Assembly: GCF_036884655.1 (NCBI RefSeq)
Contig: NC_088339.1
Location: forward strand, 20,538,501 to 20,602,500
Direction: 5' to 3'
DNA length: 64,000 bases
DNA from: Musa acuminata AAA Group
Lineage: Eukaryota; Streptophyta; Magnoliopsida; Zingiberales; Musaceae
Shown here: one piece after another, positions 50,001-62,080 of the stretch
Numbering within the stretch: position 1 is the first letter of the stretch
Layout of the letters: each line of letters opens with the position of its first letter
Position numbers and translations under genes: made by a program
Notes under the pieces: generated by a model
The model's input: the letters and a program-made list of their open reading frames with translations, nothing else
Databases searched by the model: none
Told to the model about the DNA's origin: nothing

Positions 50001-53000
50001 TCATTGTATCATTGCTGAGCACGGAAAAGTTGTTGTGCATGGTAACTAACACATGTATGACTATATAGTGCTTAAAAACTCTAGTAATATACATTTGTGT
50101 GCTGCTGCATGTGTAAAGATATGCATGTTCACAAAGATAATAGTATACATAGGTATATGCAACTGTATGACATGTTGTAATTTGGATATTCAAAAACATG
50201 TAAAATAAGCACCAAAACTTGTAGGTAAATTCTTACTTATGCATGTGTATCAATATTTTAAGAAATATGGATTTGATTAATTTTTTTAACTAGTTGCAAT
50301 GTGGAGTTTTTACAAAAGTGATTTTATTGAAGCATAAACGTTTATGGATATATTTCCTTATCATTTTCACTTTTTACCTGGCTTTTCATTAGGATACTAG
50401 AAACCAACCAAAAATGTGTACTCTGTGACTCTGTGTGGTCAAACATGTGGAAGGATATAAGGATGTCTTCTTCCTGCTGGCCTCTAACTTTATATATGTG
50501 CTATCGAAGTCAAGATTTCTTCGGCTGAATTTTATTTTAATTTCTTGTTTGGACTAGTTTGAAAATCCATCTGCATACAAGGACAAAGTGATTGCGACAG
50601 GCTTGCCTGCATCACCAGGAGCCGCAGTTGGTCAAGTTGTCTTCACTGCTGATGATGCTGAAGCATGGCATGCTCAGGGCAAGGCTGTTATTCTGGTAAC
50701 TTCTTTTTCTTGTTGCATAATCTTCTTAAGACAGCTTTTATTTCTTGACATTTGTAGGAAAGACATACTGAAGCTTCTTTGAGTTTATGGATGATCCAAT
50801 TGAACTGTTAAGCAGAGGCACCTTATGGTTACTACTTACTAGGTTGTTGATCATGGACCGCCTTCTGAAATTCTTGGCTTTTACATAGATTCAATCTCAA
50901 CTATGTTTGTGTCTTATTTGATCTCCACCATTTGCCTTTTAGCTTATGAAATATGTTTTATGCTTTTAAAGATCATATTGTCTTCAGTCCTGACCTGTAG
51001 ACGACAATGAATCCAAGCCATTATTCAATAGTGTTATGATCAATGATGATACAGTTATTTGTTTATATTTGCTACATCTAGCTTCCTAAGCAGATTGCGG
51101 CCTTTCTCAGAAAAATCATGTTTCTCTTCTAGTATCTACTTAGCAAAGTCATTAACCGTTATTAGCCACTTTTAATGGTGATACAGGTACTAGAGCTTTG
51201 TAATCTCTCTCACTTTCTATGTATGAAATTGCAATAACATGTTCCAGGCTCAAGTTATTTTGTAAATGGAGGCTTGTACTTGATTGAGTAATATGCACAT
51301 TATGTCACATTTTACTAAACCAATTGTTCAAATGTTTTTAATCTATTGATTTATAAAGATCATGCTCAATTCATGTAAGTTTATTATCTTTGTCACATAT
51401 GTCAAGTCATTTGAACCTTTACCTCTATATCATTATTGCTATATCCTTCCTTTCATCAGTAGATTGCCTACTCTTTTGAAAGATCAATAAATTACTACTT
51501 TTACATGATCATCCATTCATTCTTATTCCATTAGATATTGATGATGGCTACAGAGTGCAGATTATTTTAACCTTGTCATTCTCTAGTTTCTTTGACATGC
51601 CATTACTTTTTCTGTGAGTGAAGGTGAGGACAGAGACTAGCCCAGAGGATATTGGTGGCATGCATGCCGCTGAAGGAATTCTGACAGCTAGAGGTGGTAT
51701 GACTTCCCATGCAGCTGTTGTAGCACGTGGGTGGGGAAAATCCTGTGTTTCTGGCTGCTCTGATATTCGTGTAAATGATGCAGATAAGGTGAGTTAGTCC
51801 TCAACAGTGGTATGTAAGGTGTATGCCATATACACAAAACAGTTCTTGGTCATGATTAAAGTTCCAAAACCTGGAAGTTTTTGCAGCCACCAAGTAACAA
51901 TTTGACTCAAATCAACCATCATTAGTTCCTTGGTGGCTTCCAGGATTAAGCTTCACTACCAGCCACAGTGGACAATTTCTCATTTTCATAATAAGATCTA
52001 ATATTGTGAAAAGAAGAAAATGTGGATCATCATTATTGTTAAATAGCTTTTTGTTGTCGATTTTATGACTTCTAGGTGGTGGTTATTGGAGACAAAGTGA
52101 TACATGAAGGTGACTGGCTATCCCTCAATGGATCAACTGGAGAGGTAATTACAGGGAAGCAACCACTTTCTCCACCGGCTCTGAGTGGTGACTTGGGAAC
52201 CTTCATGTCATGGGTTGATGAGATACGGCAACTTAAGGTATCACTCAATGTCAAGACAAACTAATATTATTGACACTCAACTGAATGTTTGAAAAACAAT
52301 TTAAGATTGTTCTATTGGTCAGAAGCCTTTTTCTTTCAAGATTGACCTTTCACTTTGCCTGATCATTCCTTTTGAGTCAACTTGCTTGTACATGGCGTTC
52401 ATGTTCAAAACTGACAGGCTCCGTCCATGATGAGAATAGAAATAATTATTGAGTCAAATTGTGGCAACATCTGCTTCATGATTTCATTATATTGCAAATG
52501 ATTATTTCACTCGAGAGTCTAATAATGTTATCTAATGACCATTCTAGGTCATGGCAAATGCAGATACGCCTGATGATGCTCTGACAGCAAGAAATAATGG
52601 TGCACAAGGGATTGGACTCTGTAGGACAGAGCACATGGTTAGTTTACTCAATCCACTTCTTCTTCTTTTTTTTTTTTTGAGATGTCATAGACAATTCATC
52701 CCAGACATGATGAAAATGTTAAAGCTAAATGAGATCTGCAATTACCTTATTGATCACATGGATATTTTAGGCTGTTATTTATGTGGTTTGATGTTCCACT
52801 TGAAATTACATCATTCTTGTTCTGACTTGGAGGTGAACAGAATAAATCCAAGAACAGACTTGAGTGATTAATACAGTAACTATAAAGTTGGAAGCATTAC
52901 TGAATCTTGACAGTGTAAAACTTAAGAGTATACGTTTTTCCTTCTTTTTTGTATTTGACATCCAAATGTTGGTCAGTTCTTTGCTTCAGATGAAAGGATA

Positions 53001-56000
53001 AAGGCTGTCAGACAAATGATAATGGCAGCAAATCTTGAACAGAGACAACGAGCATTAAACCTCCTCTTGCCCTATCAGAGATCAGACTTTGAAGGAATCT
53101 TTCATGCCATGGATGGTAGGATTTTCTTATCAAGCAAGCCTCTTTGACATTGAAGGACCAAATAATATCTAATAGATGTTAATTGCACATCCTATATAAC
53201 ATCCGTCTTGCCCTCTTTTGTTTTCTTCTTTTTTTTCTTGCCCTCTTTAGTTACGTACTTAGTTCTGTGAGAGACTTGGAACAACATATTGTAAGATTAT
53301 GGCTTTTCCTGGATTTAGTGTATATCACTTTCACTTTTAATCCTAGTTTTGAGTTGTCTTATCAAAAGATGCCATTGAATGTGAGGAGAAGTACTAGAAT
53401 ATGCAATGATCTCATCTTTTAGAAATACTAACAGTTGTTTAAGCCCTCTTGAAAGGTTTGGTGTTTGATTTGTTCTGCATGGTGTAGGTTCTACAACCAT
53501 TTGATGACTTACCAGTTACTGTTACAGTACATCTAGTTGGAGCCTTTATGTAATCTTTCATTGCTGCTATTGATTTTCAGGGTTTCCAGTGACTATTCGG
53601 CTACTGGACCCTCCACTCCATGAGTTTCTGCCAGAGGGTAATCTTGAGGATATTGTTAGTGAACTGGCTTCGGAAACCGGTGCAAAAGAAGAAGAAATCT
53701 TTTCAAGGGTGGAAAAGCTTTCTGAAGTAAATCCGATGCTCGGTTTCCGTGGTTGCAGGTTGGATTCAGTACTTGCATTGATTATGGTGGAATTGAAATA
53801 ATGCAAGCTTGTGATGTAGTTCTGGTTGAATTTTGTTGGTAATACCTGTGTTATTTAATGATAGAATGCTTAACTAAAATTTGCTTTCTTTCATGTTCAG
53901 TGATAAAGAATTTTAAAACAAATCTTTTGTTATGAAGAGAAGGATACTTTTTTAGTAATGATGTTGATTATTCATATAAATAACTCTAATGGTGAACTAA
54001 CAAAAAATTTGCATTAGGCTTGGCATATCATATCCAGAGTTGACTGAGATGCAAACTCGTGCTATATTTGAAGCTGCTATTTCTATGAGCAAACAGGGTG
54101 TCAGTGTTTTTCCAGAGGTAATGGTACCTCTTATAGGGACACCTCAGGTATGAACCTTTCGATATATTATTGCCATTCTCATTATTCCAGCTAAGAAGAA
54201 AGCATTCTGCATGTCCAATTTGGTCATTGTCAAACTCATTTGTAAGCTGCCATGGGTAATTGTCAGTAGAAAACAATGAAGAAAGATAAGGAGAATAAAT
54301 TCTGTTTTCAATTTGCTATATAACTGATTACTTTTTGAAGAATATACCTTAATATCAACTTGCCAAAGAGTGCTTAAGAAATTAATGCTATTCAATCTTT
54401 TCAAAGTTTCTGTTTGTTCTTTTTCTTTTGCCACCATTGTTTAAAGATCTTAAGAAACTGCTGAATAAATTTTGAGTTATTCTCTGTATCATGATGCCCA
54501 CTGTAGAAAAAGTCTTTGATCTTACAAAGTTGCTAGAGAACTTTCTTTTTGTGAAAGAAGGCCACGTCATACAATTTTTGCACCATATTTAAATTTGTAG
54601 AGTATGCGAAAATTTTGTTATTATGGTGAGATTTGCAAAGAAAAAAAATACAGTAAATTCTGCATCTCCTGACCATTGGCTTTTGAGTGTCAGGAATTAG
54701 AGCATCAAGTGAGTCTAATACGGAAGATAGCTGAGCAAGTCTTCTCCGAGATGGGAGCCTCCATAACCTACAAGGTTGGAACCATGATTGAGGTTCCCAG
54801 GGCTGCCCTTATTGCAGACGAGGTAAAAGTGCACTCGAAGCTGTCTTCCTGATGAGGTTAATCAGTTTTTATAAGTTTGCAACTACACTACCATGATTAG
54901 TTCACAGGTTTTCCAATGAATATGTCATGCCCCTGGTGAGACATTTTGTTAGTAGAGTTAAGTCTGCAACAGATAGACGAGAACACTGATAAGCAAGCTG
55001 TTTGTCATAATCCTAGCTTTCAGGGGTTGCTTTTTCAAGTTACCTCTAAAGATAACATGAGCACCTCCAAATCTAGTTATGATTGCTTAGTCTGACTGTA
55101 TTAAATTTCATGTTGGCAGATTGCTGAACAGGCAGAGTTCTTCTCTTTTGGAACAAATGATCTTACACAAATGACATTTGGTTATAGTAGGGATGATGTT
55201 GGCAAGTTTCTGCCAATCTACTTATCCAAGGGCATCCTCCAAAGTGATCCATTTGAGGTAAAATTTTTTGCAAGAGTCTCAATACAAGGTTTTTGTCTAA
55301 ACACAGCTAAAAATATTATTGTTTTCCACAAGATTGTAAAATGTTTTGATACCTTAAGCTAAAGCAAAGAAGTGCCACTTTTACTCTGAACCTTGAGCAG
55401 GATAAAAGAAATGCAGTCAAGTGGTAAGATAAATCTTTAAATAGTCCTCCCATGTGATAGTTCTTTACCATAGTGAAAAAACCAAAACGTCACTTAGCAA
55501 GATAACTAGGAAATTTCAAAGCATTCTCGATGTTCTCATACGCCTAGTGAATGCACTTCTTGACTTCAACTGTATATCTCCAATTCTTTGATAGTCTTGG
55601 TTCCAAAATATTTTTGACAATCAGATGACTTTTTCTTTTTCAAGAATATGCTGGTTACTTATCTTGATTGTTATAAATTCATGGAAATTTCTGTTTATGG
55701 GAGGCTAAAATTTTCATGTGTGGAATCAGGTTCTGGATCAGAAAGGGGTAGGGCAGCTCATTAAGGTTGCTGTAGAGAGAGGCCGTAGAGCTAGGCCTGA
55801 TTTAAAGGTGAGAAGCATCAAGTGTGCTTGTCGTATGGTTTGCTAGCTATGAAGGTGTATGATAATGCTGCAGTAGCAATTTTTCTGAGGGGGAGAACTC
55901 TTACAAGGAAGTTCTGTTTGATTCTGTCAACAGTTAGGAATATGTGGTGAACATGGTGGAGAGCCATCTTCCGTTGCTTTCTTTGCGCAGACTGGACTGG

Positions 56001-56294
56001 ACTACGTCTCATGTTCTCCATTCAGGTTCTGCAACATTATTAGTTTCACAATTGACAGTGTCTAAACTTAGTTTCAACAAAAAACCTACAGCATATACAT
56101 CATAATATTTTGTGCTTTAAGATCCTGTAGTCACATAATATAGGTTTTTGCATCATCCGGATTCTTTCAACCGATATAGCTTTCTAGTTGGATGTCTGGT
56201 GCATCCGGTTCTCACTGTACAGTTCAGTTCATCTTGTGATTCTCCATGCAGGGTCCCAATTGCAAGGCTTGCAGCAGCTCAGGTGGCAGTATGA
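47076..56294 (+). CDS. PPDK: Pyruvate, phosphate dikinase, cytosolic form, complete, 19 exons
   Basis: Exons: 47076-47159, 47223-47456, 47542-47679, 48337-48499, 48611-48846, 49306-49434, 49676-49855, 50558-50695, 51624-51788, 52076-52237, 52548-52637, 52977-53115, 53581-53758, 54018-54147, 54694-54822, 55120-55257, 55730-55807, 55934-56025 and 56252-56294. They total 2646 nt, or 881 aa, in one frame. The enzyme interconverts pyruvate + ATP + Pi with PEP + AMP + PPi. The N-terminal ATP-binding domain follows [18 protein letters not shown], the start type of cytosolic PPDK without a transit peptide. The central phosphohistidine domain has [16 protein letters not shown], with catalytic His463 and Thr461, the residue controlled by the PPDK regulatory protein. 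The C-terminal PEP-binding barrel has [16 protein letters not shown] and ends with YVSCSPFR; its Cys864 is the expected acid/base residue. Exons 2-5 are GC-rich and later exons are AT-rich, a gradient common in monocot genes. Confidence 0.96.
47682..47708 (+). repeat. (CT)n microsatellite just inside a PPDK intron
   Basis: A run of about 13 CT units begins only a few bases after the GTATCT donor of exon 3. Its length is likely to vary between individuals. Confidence 0.9.
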
Positions 56295-56935
56295 CAGGGT
56301 TCAAGATATGCACAAGGAACCTGAACATCTGGACATGTAATCCAAATGCTGAATGTGTACTGCATTGCTCAGTACTAATTGCTTCCATATCAAGAATCTA
56401 GTTACTGATGGGAGCAAGCAGCTTAAAAGCAGTATCCAGGTAGTGTTGTGGTGTCATCTAGGAAGCAGTGATGCATGGCAGTGGTGAGAACTGCCTTTAT
56501 CCCCTCTGTTGTAGTTCAAGAAGCACTTGTTGGAGAAAATAAAAAAGCATGGAAATTAATGTTCCACAAATATGGCCTGATGTGCTGTGAACTTGGTCAG
56601 TATACTTGTCTCTTTGATGTGGTGTATTGGTGCTGGTGAACTCACAATTGTTGCAACCTTTGGTCCGCAAGAAACTTCATCACCTGAAAGTTGCACCATC
56701 TAATGACCTTTTACGTTGGATGAAACATTCCTATCTTTGATGGGCAGAGATAAACGTGAATTGATGAGGCTTCATACATTTACGTTCAAACATTTACTAT
56801 CTCTTGCCCTCACCGCGATCGCCCTCAATCCAAATCCCGCCGTGGTGATCCGCAGACTCGGCCGAATCAGCCACCCGCGGCCGGTCCGCGACTGGGCCGG
56901 CGCGGTTGGTTCGGGTCGCGGCTTTCGACGCCTCG
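56295..56935. other. PPDK 3' region and spacer
   Basis: The 3' untranslated region of PPDK probably extends to around 56600. From 56800 onward the sequence turns GC-rich ahead of the next gene fragment. No other feature was seen. Confidence 0.6.
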
Positions 56936-57307
56936 ATGTTCTCGATGGCGCTGGGCGTGCGGTGCGGATCGGCCGATTGCAGACCTAAGGGCATATTGAA
57001 GCAGCGGAGCGTGGCAAGAAGGGCTAATCTAAGCGTGTCCGTAAACCTCCCTGATAACGAAATCTTCGAGAGGTGGGAGCTTATATAATTGGGCTGCAGA
57101 ATGAATGTGAAGGCCGAGGCGGAGAAGGGGATGAAGCCACTGTCGGACTTGGCGGAGGGGCTGGGCACGGATTTCGTGTTTGGGAATGCGATACTGTGGA
57201 AGAAGTGGCTCATCAAGCAGTGGAAATCTCAGAAAATCTTCGATGATACTGACTTCAGGCAGGTTCTTTTTCTGCAGAACAGTCGAAGAACTCGTTTCAT
57301 TCAGTGA
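56936..57307 (+). pseudogene. Broken first exon of an unrecognised, possibly plastid-targeted protein
   Basis: ATG at 56936 opens a frame that starts MFSMALGVRCGSADC and passes through an Arg/Ser-rich stretch to NEIFERWELI. It meets TAA at 57086-57088, then continues in the same frame with a protein-like sequence (AEAEKGMKPLSDLAEGLG, FVFGNAILWKKWLIKQW, FDDTDFRQ). A GT donor candidate follows at 57261. The N-terminus resembles a chloroplast transit peptide, but I do not recognise the family. Either the gene is dead, a small intron of unusual size removes the stop (GTGGGA...CTGCAG is only 27 nt, very short for a plant), or the true start is the Met at 57101. The rest of the gene is not seen before the retrotransposon nest. 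Confidence 0.5.
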
Positions 57308-57394
57308 TTTGTTGCAGTTAAATTCTTGAAAGTTTCAAGCTTGATGATGCTTAGTCATGTCTCCTTCTTTAATTTCTTGCATTTGAGTATTTGG

Positions 57395-58120
57395 TGATAA
57401 GGTATATTTTGGGTCCACAAACATGACTCAGACCGTATCAACGCGCTGCTCGGCACGTCTCGTCCCGGGAATCCCGAGACGGCATCGCCCCCAAGACACG
57501 CAAAGTCAGAATCCGTACCAAGACACTGTTTGGCACGTCCACCACGCTAACCCACATACGACCGACCCTCGTACAGTAGTATAAAGACCTATGGCTGGCA
57601 TCCGGCCCTCAAGGCACTGTTTGGCGCGTTGCTCGGCACGTCTCAGGAATACCGAGATGGCGTCGCCCCCAAGACATGCCAAGTCAGAATCCATACCAAG
57701 ACACTATTTGGCACGTCCACCACGCTAACCCACATACGACCGACCCTCGTACAGTAGTATAAAGACCTATGGCTGGCATCCGGCCCAAGGGGGGCAAAAC
57801 AATGACTTGCTCGTTGGAGGAGCCAAAGTCGGGAATCACTCGACGAAGGTCGTTTTTGCAGGTAAGCAGCTACCCCCGAGCCACGAGCGCCTCGACCTGG
57901 GAATTGCCATCCAGCAAACGAAGGCGAGCAGCCAACCAGCCCGGGAACGGAGAGACGTTGCTCAACGCAAACGACGCCCGAACCGAGAGACGCTAATCAT
58001 CACCCCGTCGCGAGGGCCCAGTCGACCTCGGCATCTAGCTCAGCCAACAGAAGACTCCCGACATCGACCCGTGGACCAAGCCGTGCTGACTCATTAGCCA
58101 TGATACATTTGTTCACCAAT
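57395..58120 (+). mobile_element. Ty3/gypsy-type LTR (5' LTR of a degenerate element)
   Basis: The left end is placed at TGATAAGGTATATTTTGGGTC because the reverse-oriented LTR ending at 62049 has a matching end (TGATAGGGCGTATTTTGG). The right end is near 58115, just before a primer-binding-site-like TTTTTGGCGCTAGAGG (58123-58138). TATA-like GTATAAAG boxes occur at about 57579 and 57760. The boundaries are approximate, and no downstream copy of this LTR in the same orientation was found. Confidence 0.6.
57442..57786 (+). repeat. Tandem duplication of the LTR promoter segment, period about 183 bp
   Basis: The block from GCTCGGCACGTCTC through CACCACGCTAACCCACATACG and AGTATAAAGACCTATGGCTGG to CATCCGGCCC occurs twice, starting near 57442 and 57625. 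The second halves of the two copies are almost identical. Confidence 0.9.
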
Positions 58121-58124
58121 ATTT

Positions 58125-59376
58125 TTGGCGCTAGAGGAAGGGCCATGTCGTAGGAGCATCCTGCGGGAGCTCTCCCCGAGAGAGAACCACCGGCCGATCA
58201 CCCTTCTGTCAGGCCCGAAGATCAGCCCTTCCCTGTCCTTCGAGATGGGGGGATCTCGACCTCGACGCCAGATTGCTACTGGCACCCGTTCAACGACCCG
58301 GGGTTATCACCCCCCGGACTTACCACGGGACCCTCGGCCATGTTGCCCAAGGCGTTCCTCAACCTGACCAAGCAAATACAAGCGATGGCGGGGATGATGC
58401 AGATGCTCATCCTGCTCATTCCTCAGATCGTGCGGCTAGCAGCTCGGTCCCTTGGCCCGACCCGACAAAGACCGAGCAGGGAGTAGGTCGGGACGAGAGA
58501 AGCTCGAGACCAAACGACAGACCCGAGAGGTCCACCCGAGCAGAGCATACCCACGCCCTGCCGAATCACACCGCCCCGCTCCGAGCCTGACACCATATCG
58601 TCCGACTTGGTGGACGACTTGTTCAGGATCCAGCTGTCCCGGGTCAACCAACGCCTGGACGAGTTCCAACGCGAGTTCCAGAAGTCGCGGAGCGAGTCGA
58701 ACGAAAGTGGCTCGGGCGGTTTCCCCTTTTACTCAAGAAATATAGGACAAGCCTGTACCCCTTAACTTCAGGCTGCCGACATTGTTGACGTACGACAGCG
58801 GCTCTGACCCCGTGGAGCATGTCGCGACATTTTGGGCTCAGATGGTCCTCTACGGCACCTCTGATGCCCTGATGTGTCGGGCGTTCCCGACCACCTTTAG
58901 AGGATCAGTACGAACATGGTTCAACCGGCTACGCCCGTTCTCAAGTCTCATCCTTCAACTAGCTCGCAAGGGAGTTCGAGCAAAACTTCCTCGCCAGCGT
59001 GCGACCCAAGCCTTCCATCGCCACCCTGCTGGCGTTATCTCAACACGAGGGCGAATCGCTCTCCCAATTCGTGGCGTGCTTTGCCACAGAAATCCGGGGA
59101 TTCCCGGACGCTCACCCTTCTGCAACCATGTAGGCATTCCTGATGGGCTTGAGGCCCTCGAGGTTCTTTTGGTCACTCATCGAGAAGCCACCCGCGACCA
59201 TCCTCGAGATGCTCCAGCGTGCCAATCAGTGCATCACCGCTGAAGCCCTAATGGCAGGGAGGTGCGAGGTTAACAAGAGGCCGAGGATGGAGCAAGTCCA
59301 AGGAGTGGCTCCGGCGCCCCCATCGCAAGCTCGCAAGAGGACCGATCGGCCCGAGTCAGAACCTGCATCGCCCTAA
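58125..59376 (+). pseudogene. Ty3/gypsy gag remnant with frameshifts and stops
   Basis: Gag-like sequence begins near 58770 ([20 protein letters not shown]) and runs to [14 protein letters not shown]. It then continues in a second frame from about 58955 ([18 protein letters not shown], then ESLSQFV). An in-frame TAG at 59131 precedes [15 protein letters not shown] and a Lys/Arg-rich tail ending near 59370. This order fits the retrotransposon Gag domain family, which forms virus-like particles. The reading frame is broken at least twice, so no functional protein is made. The 5' part (58125-58770) is GC-rich with no clear domain. No reverse transcriptase or integrase follows. Confidence 0.75.
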
Positions 59377-59539
59377 TCAGCACACCACGTGGCGCGATGG
59401 CATTGCTCGTGACAAAGGGTCTCCCGCCGACAGACCTAAGCCCGAGATCAGCTACTCGACCAAAGGGACCAGTCTCCTCTCGAGTCGCATAGCTCGGTCC
59501 CCTGACCAGCGACCGGCCATTATCATCTTGCCATGATGC

Positions 59540-60720
59540 TGCCCCTCGAGGATTGGTCGCCATGTCGGCCCAGTCTTCGTCCGAGTCGCTCCATATTGGA
59601 CCTCCGACTTGCGCCTCGTCGGCCCAGCTCTTGCCTGAGCTACTCTAAATCAGTTCCTGACTTGCGGCTCGCCGGCCCAGCTCTTGCCCGAGTCGCTCCA
59701 GATCCGTTCCTGACTTGCGACTCGCGGGCCCAGCTCCTGCCCGGGTCGCTCCAAATCGCTCCTGGCTTACAACCCGCCGACACCAAGACCTGAGCCCGAG
59801 TATAGTCACTCGGCTCACAGGTCTAGCTCTGCTCGGGTCGCTCTAGATCGCTCCCGACTTGTGACCCGCCGGCACCAAGACCTGAGCCCGAGCATAGTCA
59901 CTCGGCTCACAGGTCCAACTCTTGCCCGGGTCGCTCCAGATCGCTCCCGACTTGCAACCCGCCGGCACCAAGACTTGAGCCCGAGTATAGTCACTCGGCT
60001 CACAGGTCCAGCTCCTGCTCGGGTTGCTCTAGATCGCTCCCAACTTGCGACCCACCGGCACCAAAACCTGAGCCCGAGTATAGTCACTCAGCTTAATGGT
60101 CCAGCTCTTGCCCGGGTCGCTCCAGATCGCTCCCGACTTGTGACCCACCGGTATCAAAACTTGAGCCCGAATATAGTCACTCAGCTCACAGTTCCAGCTC
60201 CTACCCGGGTCACTCCAGATCGCTCCCGACTTGCGACCCGCCGACACCAAAACCTGCACCCGAGTCACATCTCAGCCAATACAACGCTCGAGCCATGCCT
60301 CGCACCCAGTCTAATGCCCGAGTTGCATCTCGACCAATACAATGCCCGAGCCATGCCTCGTACCCAGTCTAATGTCTGAGTCGCATCTCGGCCGATCCAA
60401 CACCCGAGCCACGCCTCGCGGCCAGTCGCATCTCGGCCAATACAATGCCCGAGCCACGCCTCCCGCTCGCATCTCGGCTAGCCCAACACTCGAGCCACAC
60501 CTCGCCGGCCTAGTCCATTGCCCGAGTCGCCCTAGCTCGATCCTCGACTTGCGACTCGTCAAACCTCTAACCAAGTCGCTCTAGCTCGATCTTCGACTTG
60601 CGACTCGTCAAATCTCTAACTAAGTTGCTCCAGTATGATCTTTGACTTGCGACTCGTCAAATCTCTAATCGAGTCATTCCAGCTCGATCTCCGACTTGCG
60701 ACTCGTCGGCCCTAACTTCG
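59540..60720 (+). repeat. Field of tandem repeats inside the gypsy element (about 93-, 60- and 62-bp periods)
   Basis: From about 59810 to 60250, units of 92-93 bp begin GGTCCAGCTC, run through GGGTCGCTCCAGATCGCTCC and GACTTGCGACCCGCCGGCAC, and end GAGTATAGTCACTC. Starts are at 59821, 59913, 60006, 60099 and 60191. From about 60260 to 60500 a shorter unit with GCATCTCGGCCAATACAATG and CCCGAGCCA-GCCTCG recurs. From about 60525 to 60715 a third unit (GCTCGATC-TCGACTTGCGAC, TCGTCAAA-CTCTAA) recurs. All share ACTTGCGAC or CCCGAG words and probably derive from each other. Long open frames through them are by-products of the repeats. Confidence 0.9.
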
Positions 60721-61339
60721 AGCCGTGCCAAACTAACAGGTGTTTTTACCGAGTTGTTTTTGTTTCTGTTTAGTTCAGAATTCAAATAGCTTGATGATTG
60801 AGTGATAAAATATTTCTCCCGAGCTACTTAAAAGAAAAATTAGAGATGATTAGGGACACTTTGTTGACATAAGATGGGCGTCCGGTTAACATTAGTGTAA
60901 GATTGACAAGAAAACCGATGCACAAAATGGAATTTAGCATGTTTCTTGTGCTGTTATAATGCATTACTCGTGTCGAACGGTTGAAGCACGTGTTGTTATC
61001 GCTGTCCAAGAGGATGTTGGTGACAAAAATTTTAGTAAATGGAAATCACATGAAGTAGTTCATTCAGAAATAGAAAGTTAAGCTGTTGTGTCATTATATC
61101 TTTTTCTTCACACAATTATTCTGCAAAACAATGCAGTTCTAGGTAAGAAAACCGTGGATCTTTGAATTCGTTAACTGATGAACTCATGAGCAGGAATATG
61201 CTAAAAATGACACGGAGTGTCTAATTTACTATAATTTGATCATATAAATCTTGATTATTGTTAATGAATAAAACGTGCCGCGACTGATGTGTCAGCATGG
61301 CTAGGCCCACCTACCGATGTCAGGAACCTCTGGCGGAAT
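60721..61339. other. AT-rich spacer inside the transposon nest
   Basis: No coding or LTR feature was recognised from 60721 to about 61275. From 61276 to 61339 the sequence is probably the short stub inside the reverse-oriented element that follows: GAACCTCTGGCGGAA, read on the minus strand, is primer-binding-site-like. Confidence 0.45.
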
Positions 61340-62049
61340 TATTGAATTGATGGAGTGGTTGCGCCCCTCAAAGGCGTCGAGCATCGGTTGAGGTGGCAAG
61401 GTCGGCCCGAGCCTTGCTACGAGCCGACATTCCGGAGCTGGCCAATATGAGCGTTGTTTGTGGGAAGATGCGTCCTCTCATCCCCTCGGATGGTTGGGGA
61501 TCCTCCTTGTGGTGTGGAAGCCTCTTGGAGATGGGAGATGCGGGCTGACACTTGTCAAGTCCGACTCATTGGGCCACTCTCCTCTGCGTACCGGGCACCG
61601 TCTGTGTGAAGAAGACATTTGCGGCTCGGCGACGATTGCCTCCCTGCAAAAAGGCCCTCGTCGGGTAAGTCCCGACTTTGGCCCATCTGACGAGCAAGTT
61701 AGATTCGTTCTAAATCTCTCCCCCTTTTCTCCTTTTTTTTCTCCCCTTTCCTGGATCAGGTCGGGGGTATTTATACCTGTGTGCAGGAATTGGTCCGGCA
61801 TGGTCATTGACTCTAGGGGCGGATCAACCTCTCTGACGAGATGGTGTCTTCGGGGGTGCTCGAGGGGCGTCAGACGGCACTGCCCTAGCAGCAGACAGCA
61901 CCGCCCCCAGCTCTTGGGGTGGTCAGGCCACACAGTCGCACCGTTGGAGCTTAACGTGACATGCACCCCGCAGTTCTGGAGGCGTATGGTGTTGCGTCGG
62001 TCTGCAGCGTTTGTCGGTGGTTCACATAGGGCCAAAATACGCCCTATCA
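61340..62049 (-). mobile_element. Gypsy-type LTR in reverse orientation
   Basis: Read on the minus strand it starts TGATAGGGCGTATTTTGG at 62049, matching the start of the LTR at 57395. A TATA box (GTATAAATACCCCCG on the minus strand) lies near 61770. It ends just before a CCGCCAGAGG motif that resembles the primer-binding region of the other element. The internal part of the element is missing. The open frames on both strands here are judged non-coding. Confidence 0.6.
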
Positions 62050-62080
62050 ATTATGATATGGTATTTTTTTTAGTCAACAA

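Noticed and set aside
57769..58647. Several short frames between the LTR and gag
   Set aside because: They are GC-rich leader sequence of the retrotransposon with no consistent frame or domain.
59815..60379. Open frames with repeated LTRVAPDRSRLATRRHQ-type peptides, and a CRISPR-like repeat pattern
   Set aside because: They come from tandem 93-bp units that are multiples of three. The repeats are contiguous, with no unique spacers.
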